From assembly GCA_030447525.1 (NCBI GenBank), contig JAUJOR010000006.1, positions 224,085-288,084 on the forward strand: DNA of 64,000 nucleotides, in the 5' to 3' direction. The stretch comes from Chloroflexota bacterium. GTDB lineage: Bacteria; Chloroflexota; UBA11872; UBA12225. The notes below the pieces were generated by a model. The model was not told where the DNA came from. It saw only the letters and a program-made list of their open reading frames with translations, and made no database searches. The position numbers and the translations under genes are program-made. Positions 48,617 to 55,928 of this stretch are shown piece by piece. Each line of letters starts with the position of its first letter. Position 1 is the stretch's first letter.

Positions 48617-49156
48617 TCACACCAACAGCCCCCTGAGATCGACGTCGCCCTCCGGCCACGCCGCGTTCCCGCAGGGGGAGACCATGGCCTCGTAGGGCCG
48701 AGCCAGTTCGACGCAGCCGGTCGCCGGTTGGGCGAACCGCACCGGGACGAGCAGCAATCGCCACCCCCGCCGGGCGTAGAAGGGCACCAGGTGGTCCCGG
48801 CACGTGAGGAAGCCGAACGGCGCCCCGAGCTCGTTGCGGATGAACGCGAGCGCCGTATCGAGCGCCAGCGTCGCCAGCCCGCGGCCCTGCCACGCCGGGA
48901 CGGTGGAGACCCCACCGACGGTTCCGACCCGCACCGGCCGACCGCCGACCGTAACCTCCCTCTCGTCGATGCCTACGTGCGCGGCCAACTCGCCCCCGAC
49001 GAACAGGAGCACCCGCCACCGCATGGGGGCGTACGCGTACGTGGGGCCGGGCGGCCCGCCGCGGCGCCAGTCGGCGGCCTTGACGGCCTGGCCGATCTGC
49101 CTCCACTCGTCCTCGGTGAGCGCCGCCTCGGGCTTGACCTCGACTCGGGTGTCCAT
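48617..49156 (-). CDS. GNAT family N-acetyltransferase
   Basis: ATG 49,156 is preceded by GGAGGACGGCAG. The 179-residue protein has a GNAT fold: MRWRVLLFVGGELAAHVGID, VRVGTVGGVSTVPAWQGRGL and ATLALDTALAFIRNELGAPF carry the acetyl-CoA loop (Q-x-R-G-L-A). TCRDHLVPFYARRGWRLLLV is the C-terminal conserved segment, with the Tyr general acid. Members with this L-x-x-C-x-x-x-L-V-x-F-Y-x-R-x-G-W ending include aminoglycoside 2'-acetyltransferase-like enzymes, but the substrate cannot be told. The gene is convergent with the signalling operon. Confidence 0.75.
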   Translation of the reverse strand: MDTRVEVKPEAALTEDEWRQIGQAVKAADWRRGGPPGPTYAYAPMRWRVLLFVGGELAAHVGIDEREVTVGGRPVRVGTVGGVSTVPAWQGRGLATLALDTALAFIRNELGAPFGFLTCRDHLVPFYARRGWRLLLVPVRFAQPATGCVELARPYEAMVSPCGNAAWPEGDVDLRGLLV

Positions 49157-49394
49157 CTGCCGTCCTCCGTATCCGTTGGATGTCTCCGTTGGGCGTCGCG
49201 TCCTCCAGGGTTTCCCGTGGTGCCGTGTTGCCAAGGCCTCTGGCCGTCGTTGGGCGCGCTCTGGCTGCCCCGCGCGCCCCAGGGTTGGGCCCGTCTGCCG
49301 CCTTGGGGCGCCGCCACGAGCGGGCCCGCACCGCCAGGGCCGGGGGCTATCGCCTCCCACCATTTTCCCGCTCTCCCAGATCGATGTCCGTCAC

Positions 49395-49808
49395 TCAACG
49401 CACCAGCACGACGCCGGCGATGATCAGGAGCGTGCCGAGGAGCCGCTGCACTGACCAGGGTTCGCCGAGGAACAGCGCCGCCAGCACGAAGGCGATCACT
49501 GGCCCCAGTTCCGTCAGGGGGAACACCCGCGAGACCAGATCCCCCTTGAGGGCCGTGAAGTACAGGGTCAAGGAGCCCAGGGCCAGCAGCGCCGGGAGCA
49601 GGATTGCTCCGAAGGTGCGCCCATCCAGCTTGGTCAGTTCCCGGTGGCCGCCGGTGGCGTACAGCGCCACCAGGAGCACCGGCAGCATGAGCCCGTACCG
49701 CAGGGTGAGCACCGTCAGCGGCGAGAGCGAGACGACGCTGACCTTCTCGAAGAGGGCGCTGACGCCGGAGAGCACCGAGGCCAGCAGGGGCAGGAGCAGC
49801 ACGCGCAT
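49395..49808 (-). CDS. Single EamA-domain membrane protein (DMT superfamily)
   Basis: ATG 49,808 follows GAGGTGAATGG. The 137-residue protein consists of one EamA unit with four to five membrane helices: MRVLLLPLLASVLSGVSALF, LTVLTLRYGLMLPVLLVALY, FGAILLPALLALGSLTLYFT, ELGPVIAFVLAALFLGEPWS and LLGTLLIIAGVVLV. Usual EamA transporters have two such units; one-unit proteins exist and probably dimerise. It may export a small metabolite. Genes on both sides are unrelated. Confidence 0.75.
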   Translation of the reverse strand: MRVLLLPLLASVLSGVSALFEKVSVVSLSPLTVLTLRYGLMLPVLLVALYATGGHRELTKLDGRTFGAILLPALLALGSLTLYFTALKGDLVSRVFPLTELGPVIAFVLAALFLGEPWSVQRLLGTLLIIAGVVLVR

Positions 49809-49844
49809 CCATTCACCTCGGGCAGACCGTACCGCTTGGTGCAC

Positions 49845-50286
49845 CCGTCGGCGCGGTCACGCCTCTCCGGGCCAGGCCGGAGCCGGGGCCTCCGGCCGCC
49901 GGTGGCTCCGCCGCGGGGGCCTCGCGCCACGATGCAGTGCAAGATAAGGGGCCGCCGCCCTCCTGGGGCACGGCCATCACAGTACCGACCCCAGGGGCCC
50001 GGTTTTCGGGGTTTTTGGGGCCGGTGTGACCGCGTGGCCTCGCCCACTCGCACGCCCGGACCGCCCGTCGGGGCGTACCCTCTGGGCTCCCACGGCCCCG
50101 GTGTCATTCTCTGCTGCTCGTCGACGAGGGGCTCTTGCGGGGATGGGGAGGCGCGGTCACACCGGCCTACCAGGCCCGTAACCCCCGTCAGCGACGCCGG
50201 ACGCAACCGCAGCTCCGGGGCGGGTTCGACGGACGGCGAGAGGAGCGGCGATCCCTCGCCCGGGCCGAGTGTGGCGCAAGGAGAAA
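49845..50286. other. Intergenic region without gene
   Basis: About 440 bases between the EamA gene and the small Rad52-like gene. Only featureless frames were seen, with several ggggcc/ggcccc runs near 50,000. Confidence 0.3.
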
Positions 50287-50628
50287 TTAGTCTGGGACGT
50301 AGCCAGGGAGGGCCTCGACCGGGGTCAGACCGAGGTTGAAGGCGTCGTACAGGGCGTGGGCCTTGGCCCGCCGCTGGGCCAGCAGGATCAGAGTCGAGAC
50401 GTCGGAGCGGGCGGCGTTGCCAGGGTGCGCGTCGCCCAGGGCAGTGAAGACGCCGGTCTCGGTGGTGACCGACGACGCACAGACGGCGACCCAGCCGTTG
50501 TCGCTGGTCGGGAGCTGGAGCAGCCGAGCGCTGATCGACACGACGCCCAGCTGGTGGGCCGCCACCAGCAACCCGGTGTACAGGACATAATCGACCCCCC
50601 GGCGGGTGATCACGTAGTCACTGCTCAC
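50287..50628 (-). CDS. Small DdrA/Rad52-like protein
   Basis: The 113-residue product from GTG 50,628 reads YVITRRGVDYVLYTGLLVAA, LLQLPTSDNGWVAVCASSVT, ETGVFTALGDAHPGNAARSD and ILLAQRRAKAHALYDAFNLG. Such a pattern (P-s-x-e-N-x-x-A-x-V, then G-x-G-D-A, then R-A-x-x-x-A-L-x-x-A-x-N-x-G) is seen in small Rad52/DdrA-type single-strand annealing proteins of thermophile genomes and phages. If so, it would bind ssDNA. The assignment is by motif and remains tentative. Confidence 0.5.
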   Translation of the reverse strand: MSSDYVITRRGVDYVLYTGLLVAAHQLGVVSISARLLQLPTSDNGWVAVCASSVTTETGVFTALGDAHPGNAARSDVSTLILLAQRRAKAHALYDAFNLGLTPVEALPGYVPD

Positions 50629-50828
50629 CTGTTCAGCATAGAAGGTGCGGCTGCCCTGGTCAACAGGTTATGGTGGCCTAGGTGAACAGCGAGCCGAGCG
50701 GTATCGTCGCCTACTTCCTCAGCCCCCAGCCGCTCGGCGCCTTGGCCGCGTAATACGCTGCGCCAGACCGTGGCGGCGCGTAGAGCGGTTTTCTTGACTT
50801 TTACTGCCCCAGGTGCCCATGCTGGAGT

Positions 50829-51317
50829 ATGAGTGCGCGCAGTGCTATGCCCACACAGCCAGGACTGCTCATTGGTGAGTTGGCGGGTGAGTTGGGGATC
50901 AATCCCAAGACGATCCGCTACTACGAGGAGATCGGACTCCTGCCTAAGCCAGAGCGTTCTGCCTCTGGGTATCGGCTCTACAGCGCCGCTGATCTGGAGC
51001 GCCTGCGCTTTATCGCCAAGGCCAAAGCCATCGGCTTAACCCTTGATGAGGTGCATGAGATCCTCGACGCCGCTGCCGGCGGAGAACGTCCCTGCCAGCA
51101 GGTGTTGGGGATGCTCGATCAAAAGATCGAGGTCGTGGATCGCCAGCTCCATGCCTTGAGTAAGCTCCGTCAGGAGCTGCTCAGCTTGCGCAGTGGGGCC
51201 GCCGAGACCATGACCGCTGACACCTGCGTCTGCGGGATCATCGAGCAGCACCAAGGCAGCGACTCTCTTGCAGAAGCTCCTCTGGGGCTGATCTCGCCGA
51301 AGACCCCTAAGCACTAG
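50829..51317 (+). CDS. MerR-family metal-responsive activator
   Basis: The 162-residue protein begins at ATG 50,829 (a second ATG at 50,847 is possible). The winged HTH is typical: LLIGELAGELGINPKTIRYY, EEIGLLPKPERSASGYRLYS and FIAKAKAIGLTLDEVHEILD. A dimerisation helix follows, and the metal site has one Cys at its start (GERPCQQV) and CVCG near the C-terminus, the three-Cys arrangement of MerR, CadR and ZntR. Mercury or another soft metal is therefore likely. A promoter-like cttgactttt lies 35 bases upstream. A terminator follows, and two MerR-type promoters lie downstream at 51,364 and 52,711. Confidence 0.85.
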   Translation: MSARSAMPTQPGLLIGELAGELGINPKTIRYYEEIGLLPKPERSASGYRLYSAADLERLRFIAKAKAIGLTLDEVHEILDAAAGGERPCQQVLGMLDQKIEVVDRQLHALSKLRQELLSLRSGAAETMTADTCVCGIIEQHQGSDSLAEAPLGLISPKTPKH

Positions 51318-51334
51318 CCAGCACCTCCTAGATT

Positions 51335-51360
51335 GCCCGCACTCTTTCGGGAGTGCGGGC
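51335..51360 (+). terminator. Terminator hairpin after merR
   Basis: gcccgcactc-tttcgg-gagtgcgggc: ten perfect pairs and a six-base loop, 18 bases after the merR stop. It is followed within four bases by the next promoter. Confidence 0.7.
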
Positions 51361-51363
51361 GAC

Positions 51364-51395
51364 TTGACATTCCATTCGACTGGAAGGCGTAGCCT
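51364..51395 (+). promoter_or_regulatory. MerR-type promoter/operator 1
   Basis: TTGACA (51,364) and TAGCCT (51,390) are separated by 20 bases, longer than the standard 17. The spacer holds the dyad ttcca-ttcgac-tggaa. Long spacers with a central dyad are the signature of MerR-activated promoters. It drives the beta-propeller gene. Confidence 0.8.
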
Positions 51396-51568
51396 GGCCC
51401 GGTAGGGACTCCCTGCCGGAAAGGAACGGAGCCGTGGCTACCCGACACCCCCAGTCTTTTGTTGGCCGCTGCACCGAAGGGTGTCTCGAGTGCGTGGGCT
51501 GGTCTTCACGCTGCGCCCGGCGCCTGCGTCAGTCGGCCCAGCCCTGATCGCGCGGGGAGAAAAGAGAG

Positions 51569-52714
51569 ATGCCGCCGCTCACCCGCTCTGCTCTTCTTCG
51601 CGGGGTTGTTGTCCTGCCTCTTGCTCCCCTCGCCTCTGTGAGCAGTGTTCTCGCCCAGGCGCTGCCGGGGAGTAGCTCCCCACGTATTTTTGTCGCCAAC
51701 TCTGGCGGGAGCAGCGTCTCTGTGGTGGATCCAACCACGGCTGCGGTGGTGGCGACGATGCGGGTCGGACAAGGCCCGGCGCAGCTGATCGCCCATCCCG
51801 ACGGACGACGCCTCTACGTCGGTAACGCTCCCGAGGGCACGGTGTCGGTCCTGGACACACAAACCCATCGCGAGATCGTGCGGGTTCCGGTCGGCCGGAG
51901 CCTGACCCGGCTGGTCGTCACACCAGACGGCCGCGTTCTCTTGGTCAACAGTTTTGGTGATGGCACCACCAGCGTGTTGGACACCGCTACTCATCAAGTG
52001 GTAGCGGTGATCGGCGAAGGCCAAGGGCGCCACGGCATCGTCATCACGCCCGACGGCCAGTTGATCTTTGCCGTCAACAACCTCTCCAACGACGTCTCGG
52101 TGATCGAGGCGGGCAGCTGGCGGGTGGTTGGGGCGATCCCGGTCGGCCAGGAGCCCTTCGGGGCTGCGATCAGTCCAGATGGCCGGACGCTGTTCGTGGC
52201 CAACAGCGCCGGTGACAGCCTCTCGGTAATCGACGTTGCCTCACGCGGTGTGGTTGCTGAGGTGGCCCTAGGGCGCCGGCCGCTCATTCCGGCGGTTTCT
52301 CCTGATGGGCGCTTGGTCTACGTGGGCAACGCTGGTGAGGGCACCATCGCGGTTATGGAGACCGTAAGCCACAGTGTCCACGAGACCTTCAGGGTTGGGG
52401 GCACGCCGATTGGGGTGGGCGTTGCCCCTTCGGGAGATCGGCTGTTCGTGGCCGATAACACCGGCGATCAGCTCCTGGTGCTCAGCGCCCCAACAGGAGA
52501 GGTGCTCGCCCGCGTGCCAGTGGGGGCACGGCCGGCGGGGATCGGGTTTGCCCTTGTCCCGCGCGCTGCCCCGCCGGCCCAGCTCCCCCGCACCGGCGCG
52601 GGAACGGGAGTGCATCTGCTGGGGGCTTTGGGAGCAGCCTTGGCGGGCTCCGGTGCGCTGGTGTGGCGAGGCCGCAACTGGATCAGCTCGGAGTGCTCCA
52701 CGCTTTCCACTTGA
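51569..52714 (+). CDS. Secreted YVTN beta-propeller protein with LPxTG-type sorting tail
   Basis: ATG 51,569 follows GGGGAGAAAAGAGAG. The 381-residue protein has a signal peptide (LLRGVVVLPLAPLASVSSVL) and seven to eight YVTN/NHL-like blades (for example IFVANSGGSSVSVVDPTTAA, RRLYVGNAPEGTVSVLDTQT, TLFVANSAGDSLSVIDVASR and RLFVADNTGDQLLVLSAPTG). The tail is LPRTG (residues 339-343), a hydrophobic helix (HLLGALGAALAGSGALVW) and Arg-Gly-Arg, the layout of a sortase substrate. It lies directly behind MerR-type promoter 1, so it should be metal-induced. I infer a cell-surface metal-binding or scavenging role. The last ~10 residues run into promoter 2. Confidence 0.8.
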   Translation: MPPLTRSALLRGVVVLPLAPLASVSSVLAQALPGSSSPRIFVANSGGSSVSVVDPTTAAVVATMRVGQGPAQLIAHPDGRRLYVGNAPEGTVSVLDTQTHREIVRVPVGRSLTRLVVTPDGRVLLVNSFGDGTTSVLDTATHQVVAVIGEGQGRHGIVITPDGQLIFAVNNLSNDVSVIEAGSWRVVGAIPVGQEPFGAAISPDGRTLFVANSAGDSLSVIDVASRGVVAEVALGRRPLIPAVSPDGRLVYVGNAGEGTIAVMETVSHSVHETFRVGGTPIGVGVAPSGDRLFVADNTGDQLLVLSAPTGEVLARVPVGARPAGIGFALVPRAAPPAQLPRTGAGTGVHLLGALGAALAGSGALVWRGRNWISSECSTLST

Positions 52715-52742
52715 CATTCCAGTCAACTGGAGGGTTTACGCT
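52711..52742 (+). promoter_or_regulatory. MerR-type promoter/operator 2
   Basis: TTGACA (52,711) and TACGCT (52,737) with a 20-base spacer containing ttcca-gtcaac-tgga. It repeats the design and nearly the sequence of promoter 1 (both start cttgacattcca). It drives the HMA / P-type ATPase operon. Confidence 0.8.
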
Positions 52743-52763
52743 ACCCAAGAACGGAGCGGAACC

Positions 52764-52982
52764 ATGCAGCAAATTACTTTCGCGGTCAGCGGCATGCACT
52801 GCGGTGCGTGCGAGAACCGGATCCAGAAGGCCCTCTCTCGTTTGGAGGGGGTCAAGCGCGCCAGTGCCGACCACCAGGCCGGTGAGGTGCGGGTGGTGCT
52901 TGATCCAAACCGTACCCCTTTGGCAACTGCTCGCGAGTGCATCGAGCAGGCCGGGTACAGCGTCACCGGGGAGGCATCATGA
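52764..52982 (+). CDS. Small HMA-domain metallochaperone (CopZ/MerP-like)
   Basis: ATG 52,764 is preceded by GGAGCGGAACC. The 72-residue product is a single ferredoxin-like HMA domain: QQITFAVSGMHCGACENRIQ carries the G-M-x-C-x-x-C metal site, then KALSRLEGVKRASADHQAGE and CIEQAGYSVTGEAS. No signal peptide is present, so it should carry Cu(I), Hg(II) or a related soft metal in the cytoplasm and hand it to the ATPase encoded next. Its stop overlaps the ATPase start (ATGA), implying translational coupling. Confidence 0.85.
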   Translation: MQQITFAVSGMHCGACENRIQKALSRLEGVKRASADHQAGEVRVVLDPNRTPLATARECIEQAGYSVTGEAS

Positions 52983-55465
52983 CCACGGCCCTCCATGAGC
53001 AAGTCGAGCCGACGGCGACCGCTCCCTATTGGGATGAGCGGCTGCCCAACGGCCACGGACGCTTCCGCGCCAAGATCGGGGGACTGCACTGCTCGCTGTG
53101 CACCGGCACGATCGAGAAGGCGCTGGGCCGCTATCCCGGCGTCAATACGGTGGCGGTCAGCCTCACGCACGAGCAGGCGCTCGTCGACTACGATCCAATC
53201 CAGATCCAGCCCGACCGGCTGATCGAGACCCTCAAGGACATCGGCTACACCGTCTGGGATCCGCGCAAGGTCAGGGCCTTCGAAGACGAGGAGGCTGAGC
53301 TGATCCGCGAGGGCAAGCGCCTCCTGACTGCCATCGGCTTTTCACTCATCACCATCAGCCTGATCGTCCAGCTGGCTGGCATCTGGACGGTGATCGTCCC
53401 CTCGCTCACCGCCGCGACGATGCTGCTTTTGACCTACCTGATCCTACGCGGGCGGGGACGCGCCTGGGCGATCGGTGGGGTGCTTGGCCTGGGCGTGCTC
53501 ATCGGCGTGCTGGTAACCGCCAACGCGCTGGGGATCGTTCGCCCCTACGTGCCCTGGATCACCGCAGCCTTTGCTCTTGTCGTGGTGTTTGGGGTAGCCG
53601 GCCACTTCTTGGGCATGGCCTTCCAGTCCCTGCGCCGGGGGATCCTCAACCAGCACGTCTTGTTGGAGTTTGGCGCCTTCGCCGGCCTGGCGGGTGGGTT
53701 GATCGGCCTCATTGCCGTGCTACCTGAGTACCCCACCGCCGCCTTCTTTGCGGTCAGTGTGCTGATCGTCAACTACCACGTCTTCTCGGAGTGGCTCTCG
53801 CTGTTGGTGAAGACCCGCAGCTCCCAGGCAGTCAAACGGCTCCTCGATCTGCAGCCCGACATCGCTACGGTGGTGCGCGGCTCCCAGGAGCTGGAGGTGG
53901 CGATTGACCAGGTGGCCATCAGCGACCTGGTGCGCCTGCGCCCTGGCGAACGTGTTCCGGTTGATGGGCAGGTCGTCGGCGGCAGGTCCGCCGTCGACCA
54001 GGCGCTGGTCACGGGTGAGCCCGAGCCGGTGGAGAAGCTCGAGGGAGACACTGTTATTGGTGGCTCGATCAACGGTTCGGGCACCCTGCTCGTGCGCGTC
54101 ACTGCCGTCGGCGAGGAGAGTTTTCTGCAGCAGGTGGCGCGCTCGGTCGAGGACGCCCGGGCGCTCAAGCCCGGGATCCTGCACCTGGTGGATCAGATCC
54201 TCACGGTGTACGCCCCGGCGGTGCTGACGTTTGCCGCGCTGGCGTTCCTAGGCTGGCTGGCTATTCCCTGGTTTCTGACCGGAGAGCCCAATCTACAGCG
54301 GGCGGTGTTCGCGGGGCTGTCAGTGCTGGTGATGGGGTATCCCTGCGCCGTGGGGATCGCCGCCCCGCTCTCTATTGTGCGCGGCGCCGGCGAGGCGGCG
54401 GATCAGGGGATCATCATGCGCACCGGCGAGGCGTTCCAGGCCTTCCGGTCGATCCGCACCGTCGTGCTGGACAAGACCGGCACGCTCACCATCGGGCGCC
54501 CCACCGTCCACGAGATCGAGGCACTGGCTGATCGGGACGAGCTGCTCTCGGTGGCAGCTGCGGCCGAGTCGTCTTCTGAGCATCCGCTGGGACAAGCGGT
54601 GCTGGATGCGGCGCTTGATCGGGGGCTCGACGTCCCCGGGGTGGACGACTTTGAGGCGGTCACCGGCCGGGGCGTCAGCGCGCACCTTCAAGGTACGCGG
54701 GTGCTGGTTGGGCGCCCCAGGTTCCTGCGCGAGCACGGGATAGACGTCTCGCCGCTGGCGTCCAGGATCGAAGCGCTGGAGAGCACCGGGCGCACGGTCA
54801 TCGCCGTGGGGCGAGACCAGCAGTTCTTGGGGATCATCGGATTGGGCGACGAGCTGCGCCCCGACGCCGTGGAAGCCGTTGCGGCCATGCTCGAGCGCGG
54901 CCTGATCCCGGTGCTGGTGACCGGAGACAACGAGCGGGCAGCGCAGCGGGTGGCCTCGCAGGTAGGGATTGCCCCGGAGCAGGTGCGCGCTGGCGTCCTG
55001 CCCGGAGAGAAGGCCGAGATCCTCCGCACCCTGCAAAAGAGCGGCCCGGTGGCGATGGTCGGCGACGGGATCAACGACGCCCCGGCGCTGATGCAGGCCG
55101 ACGTGGGCGTGGCAATGGGCTCTGGCACCGACATCGCCATCGAAAGCGCCGACGTCATCATCGTCGGCAACCGCCTGCAATCCATCCTCGCGGCGCGGGA
55201 CATCAGCCGGCACAGCTACCGCAAAACGCAGCAGAACGTCTTTTTGGCCTTCATCTTCAACGGGATCGGCATTCCGCTGGCAACCACCGGGCTGGTGTAC
55301 CCAGTGTGGGCGATGGTGGCGATGGCCCTGTCGGTCACCACGATCTTTCTCAACTCGCTTTGGGGACGTCCTGAGATCTTTTTTGATGCCGTGAGGAGCG
55401 TCGGACGGGGGGCGCCGGGTCGCCCGGCCTCCCCACCGACCTCCCCCCAAATGGCAGCAGCATGA
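52979..55465 (+). CDS. P1B-type metal-translocating ATPase with YPC motif
   Basis: The ATG at 52,979 overlaps the chaperone stop. The 828-residue protein has an N-terminal HMA domain (GLHCSLC, Cys38 and Cys41), eight expected membrane helices, the actuator segment QALVTGEPEPVEK, the phosphorylation motif DKTGTLT (Asp498), the nucleotide-binding HP pair (SSEHPLGQA) and the hinge MVGDGINDAPAL. In membrane helix 6 the ion-binding motif, usually CPC, SPC or TPC, is Tyr454-Pro-Cys (VMGYPCAVGIAAPLSIVRGA). The residue before Pro normally helps choose the metal, so the substrate is open; context suggests Hg or Cu-like soft metals. It pumps metal out at ATP cost. The C-terminus has a Pro-rich tail. 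Confidence 0.85.
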   Translation: MTTALHEQVEPTATAPYWDERLPNGHGRFRAKIGGLHCSLCTGTIEKALGRYPGVNTVAVSLTHEQALVDYDPIQIQPDRLIETLKDIGYTVWDPRKVRAFEDEEAELIREGKRLLTAIGFSLITISLIVQLAGIWTVIVPSLTAATMLLLTYLILRGRGRAWAIGGVLGLGVLIGVLVTANALGIVRPYVPWITAAFALVVVFGVAGHFLGMAFQSLRRGILNQHVLLEFGAFAGLAGGLIGLIAVLPEYPTAAFFAVSVLIVNYHVFSEWLSLLVKTRSSQAVKRLLDLQPDIATVVRGSQELEVAIDQVAISDLVRLRPGERVPVDGQVVGGRSAVDQALVTGEPEPVEKLEGDTVIGGSINGSGTLLVRVTAVGEESFLQQVARSVEDARALKPGILHLVDQILTVYAPAVLTFAALAFLGWLAIPWFLTGEPNLQRAVFAGLSVLVMGYPCAVGIAAPLSIVRGAGEAADQGIIMRTGEAFQAFRSIRTVVLDKTGTLTIGRPTVHEIEALADRDELLSVAAAAESSSEHPLGQAVLDAALDRGLDVPGVDDFEAVTGRGVSAHLQGTRVLVGRPRFLREHGIDVSPLASRIEALESTGRTVIAVGRDQQFLGIIGLGDELRPDAVEAVAAMLERGLIPVLVTGDNERAAQRVASQVGIAPEQVRAGVLPGEKAEILRTLQKSGPVAMVGDGINDAPALMQADVGVAMGSGTDIAIESADVIIVGNRLQSILAARDISRHSYRKTQQNVFLAFIFNGIGIPLATTGLVYPVWAMVAMALSVTTIFLNSLWGRPEIFFDAVRSVGRGAPGRPASPPTSPQMAAA

Positions 55466-55884
55466 GCAATGCGCTGGGTGGACGGGCGTGGCGCAGGCGG
55501 CGGCCAGTGGCGCTGGTGCTTCTTCTCGCCGCCCTGCTGCTGGGTATCCCGTGGCTCACCGGAACACCGCTGGTGTCCTTCTCCGACCTCGAGTCGGAAC
55601 AAGATCACTCTGACCAGGTCTTGTTAACGGAGGCGGTACCTGCCCCAGAGCCCGGCCAGCGGAAGGTGGTGCTGGAGCGGCTGGGGATGACATGAACGGC
55701 CTGCCGTGCCGCGGTCGCGGCCAGGATCTCCCGAGTGCCGGGTGTGTTTGCCTACATGGTCGACCTGCGCACCAACAGCGCGACGGTGCTCTTTGACCCG
55801 ACCAGGGCGGACGTCCCGGATCTCCAAGAGGCGGTGCGCCTGGCGGGCTTCCGGGTCCGGAGTGTGCGTGAGCTCAGTGAGTAG
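55462..55884 (+). CDS. Membrane-anchored HMA protein, candidate selenoprotein (in-frame TGA at 55,693)
   Basis: ATG 55,462 overlaps the ATPase stop as ATGA. The first part has a basic start, one membrane helix (PVALVLLLAALLLGIPWL) and a linker. The strand RKVVLERLGMT is followed by TGA (55,693-55,695) and then TACRAAVAARISRVPGVFAY, VDLRTNSATVLFDPTRADVP and DLQEAVRLAGFRVRSVRELS, ending at TAG. Read through, codons 68-140 make a complete beta-alpha-beta-beta-alpha-beta HMA domain in which the TGA takes the place of the first Cys of GMTCxxC. The downstream half has no start codon or ribosome binding site of its own. A SECIS-like hairpin follows the TGA. Selenocysteine (a U-x-x-C metal site) is the best explanation; a simple nonsense mutation is the alternative. 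The sensor domain faces outside. Confidence 0.75.
55700..55725 (+). promoter_or_regulatory. Bacterial SECIS-like hairpin after in-frame TGA
   Basis: cctg-ccgtg-[ccgcggt]-cgcgg-c-cagg: nine pairs (one G-T), one bulged base and a seven-base loop that ends in GGT. The loop GGT starts 18 bases after the TGA; in the E. coli fdhF SECIS the loop GGU lies at a nearly identical distance (from memory, about 19). The structure lies wholly within the HMA coding region, as bacterial SECIS elements do. Confidence 0.6.
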
Positions 55885-55928
55885 CTGCATGCCCAACTTT
55901 CCCGGATACCAACCACCGAGAGGACTCT

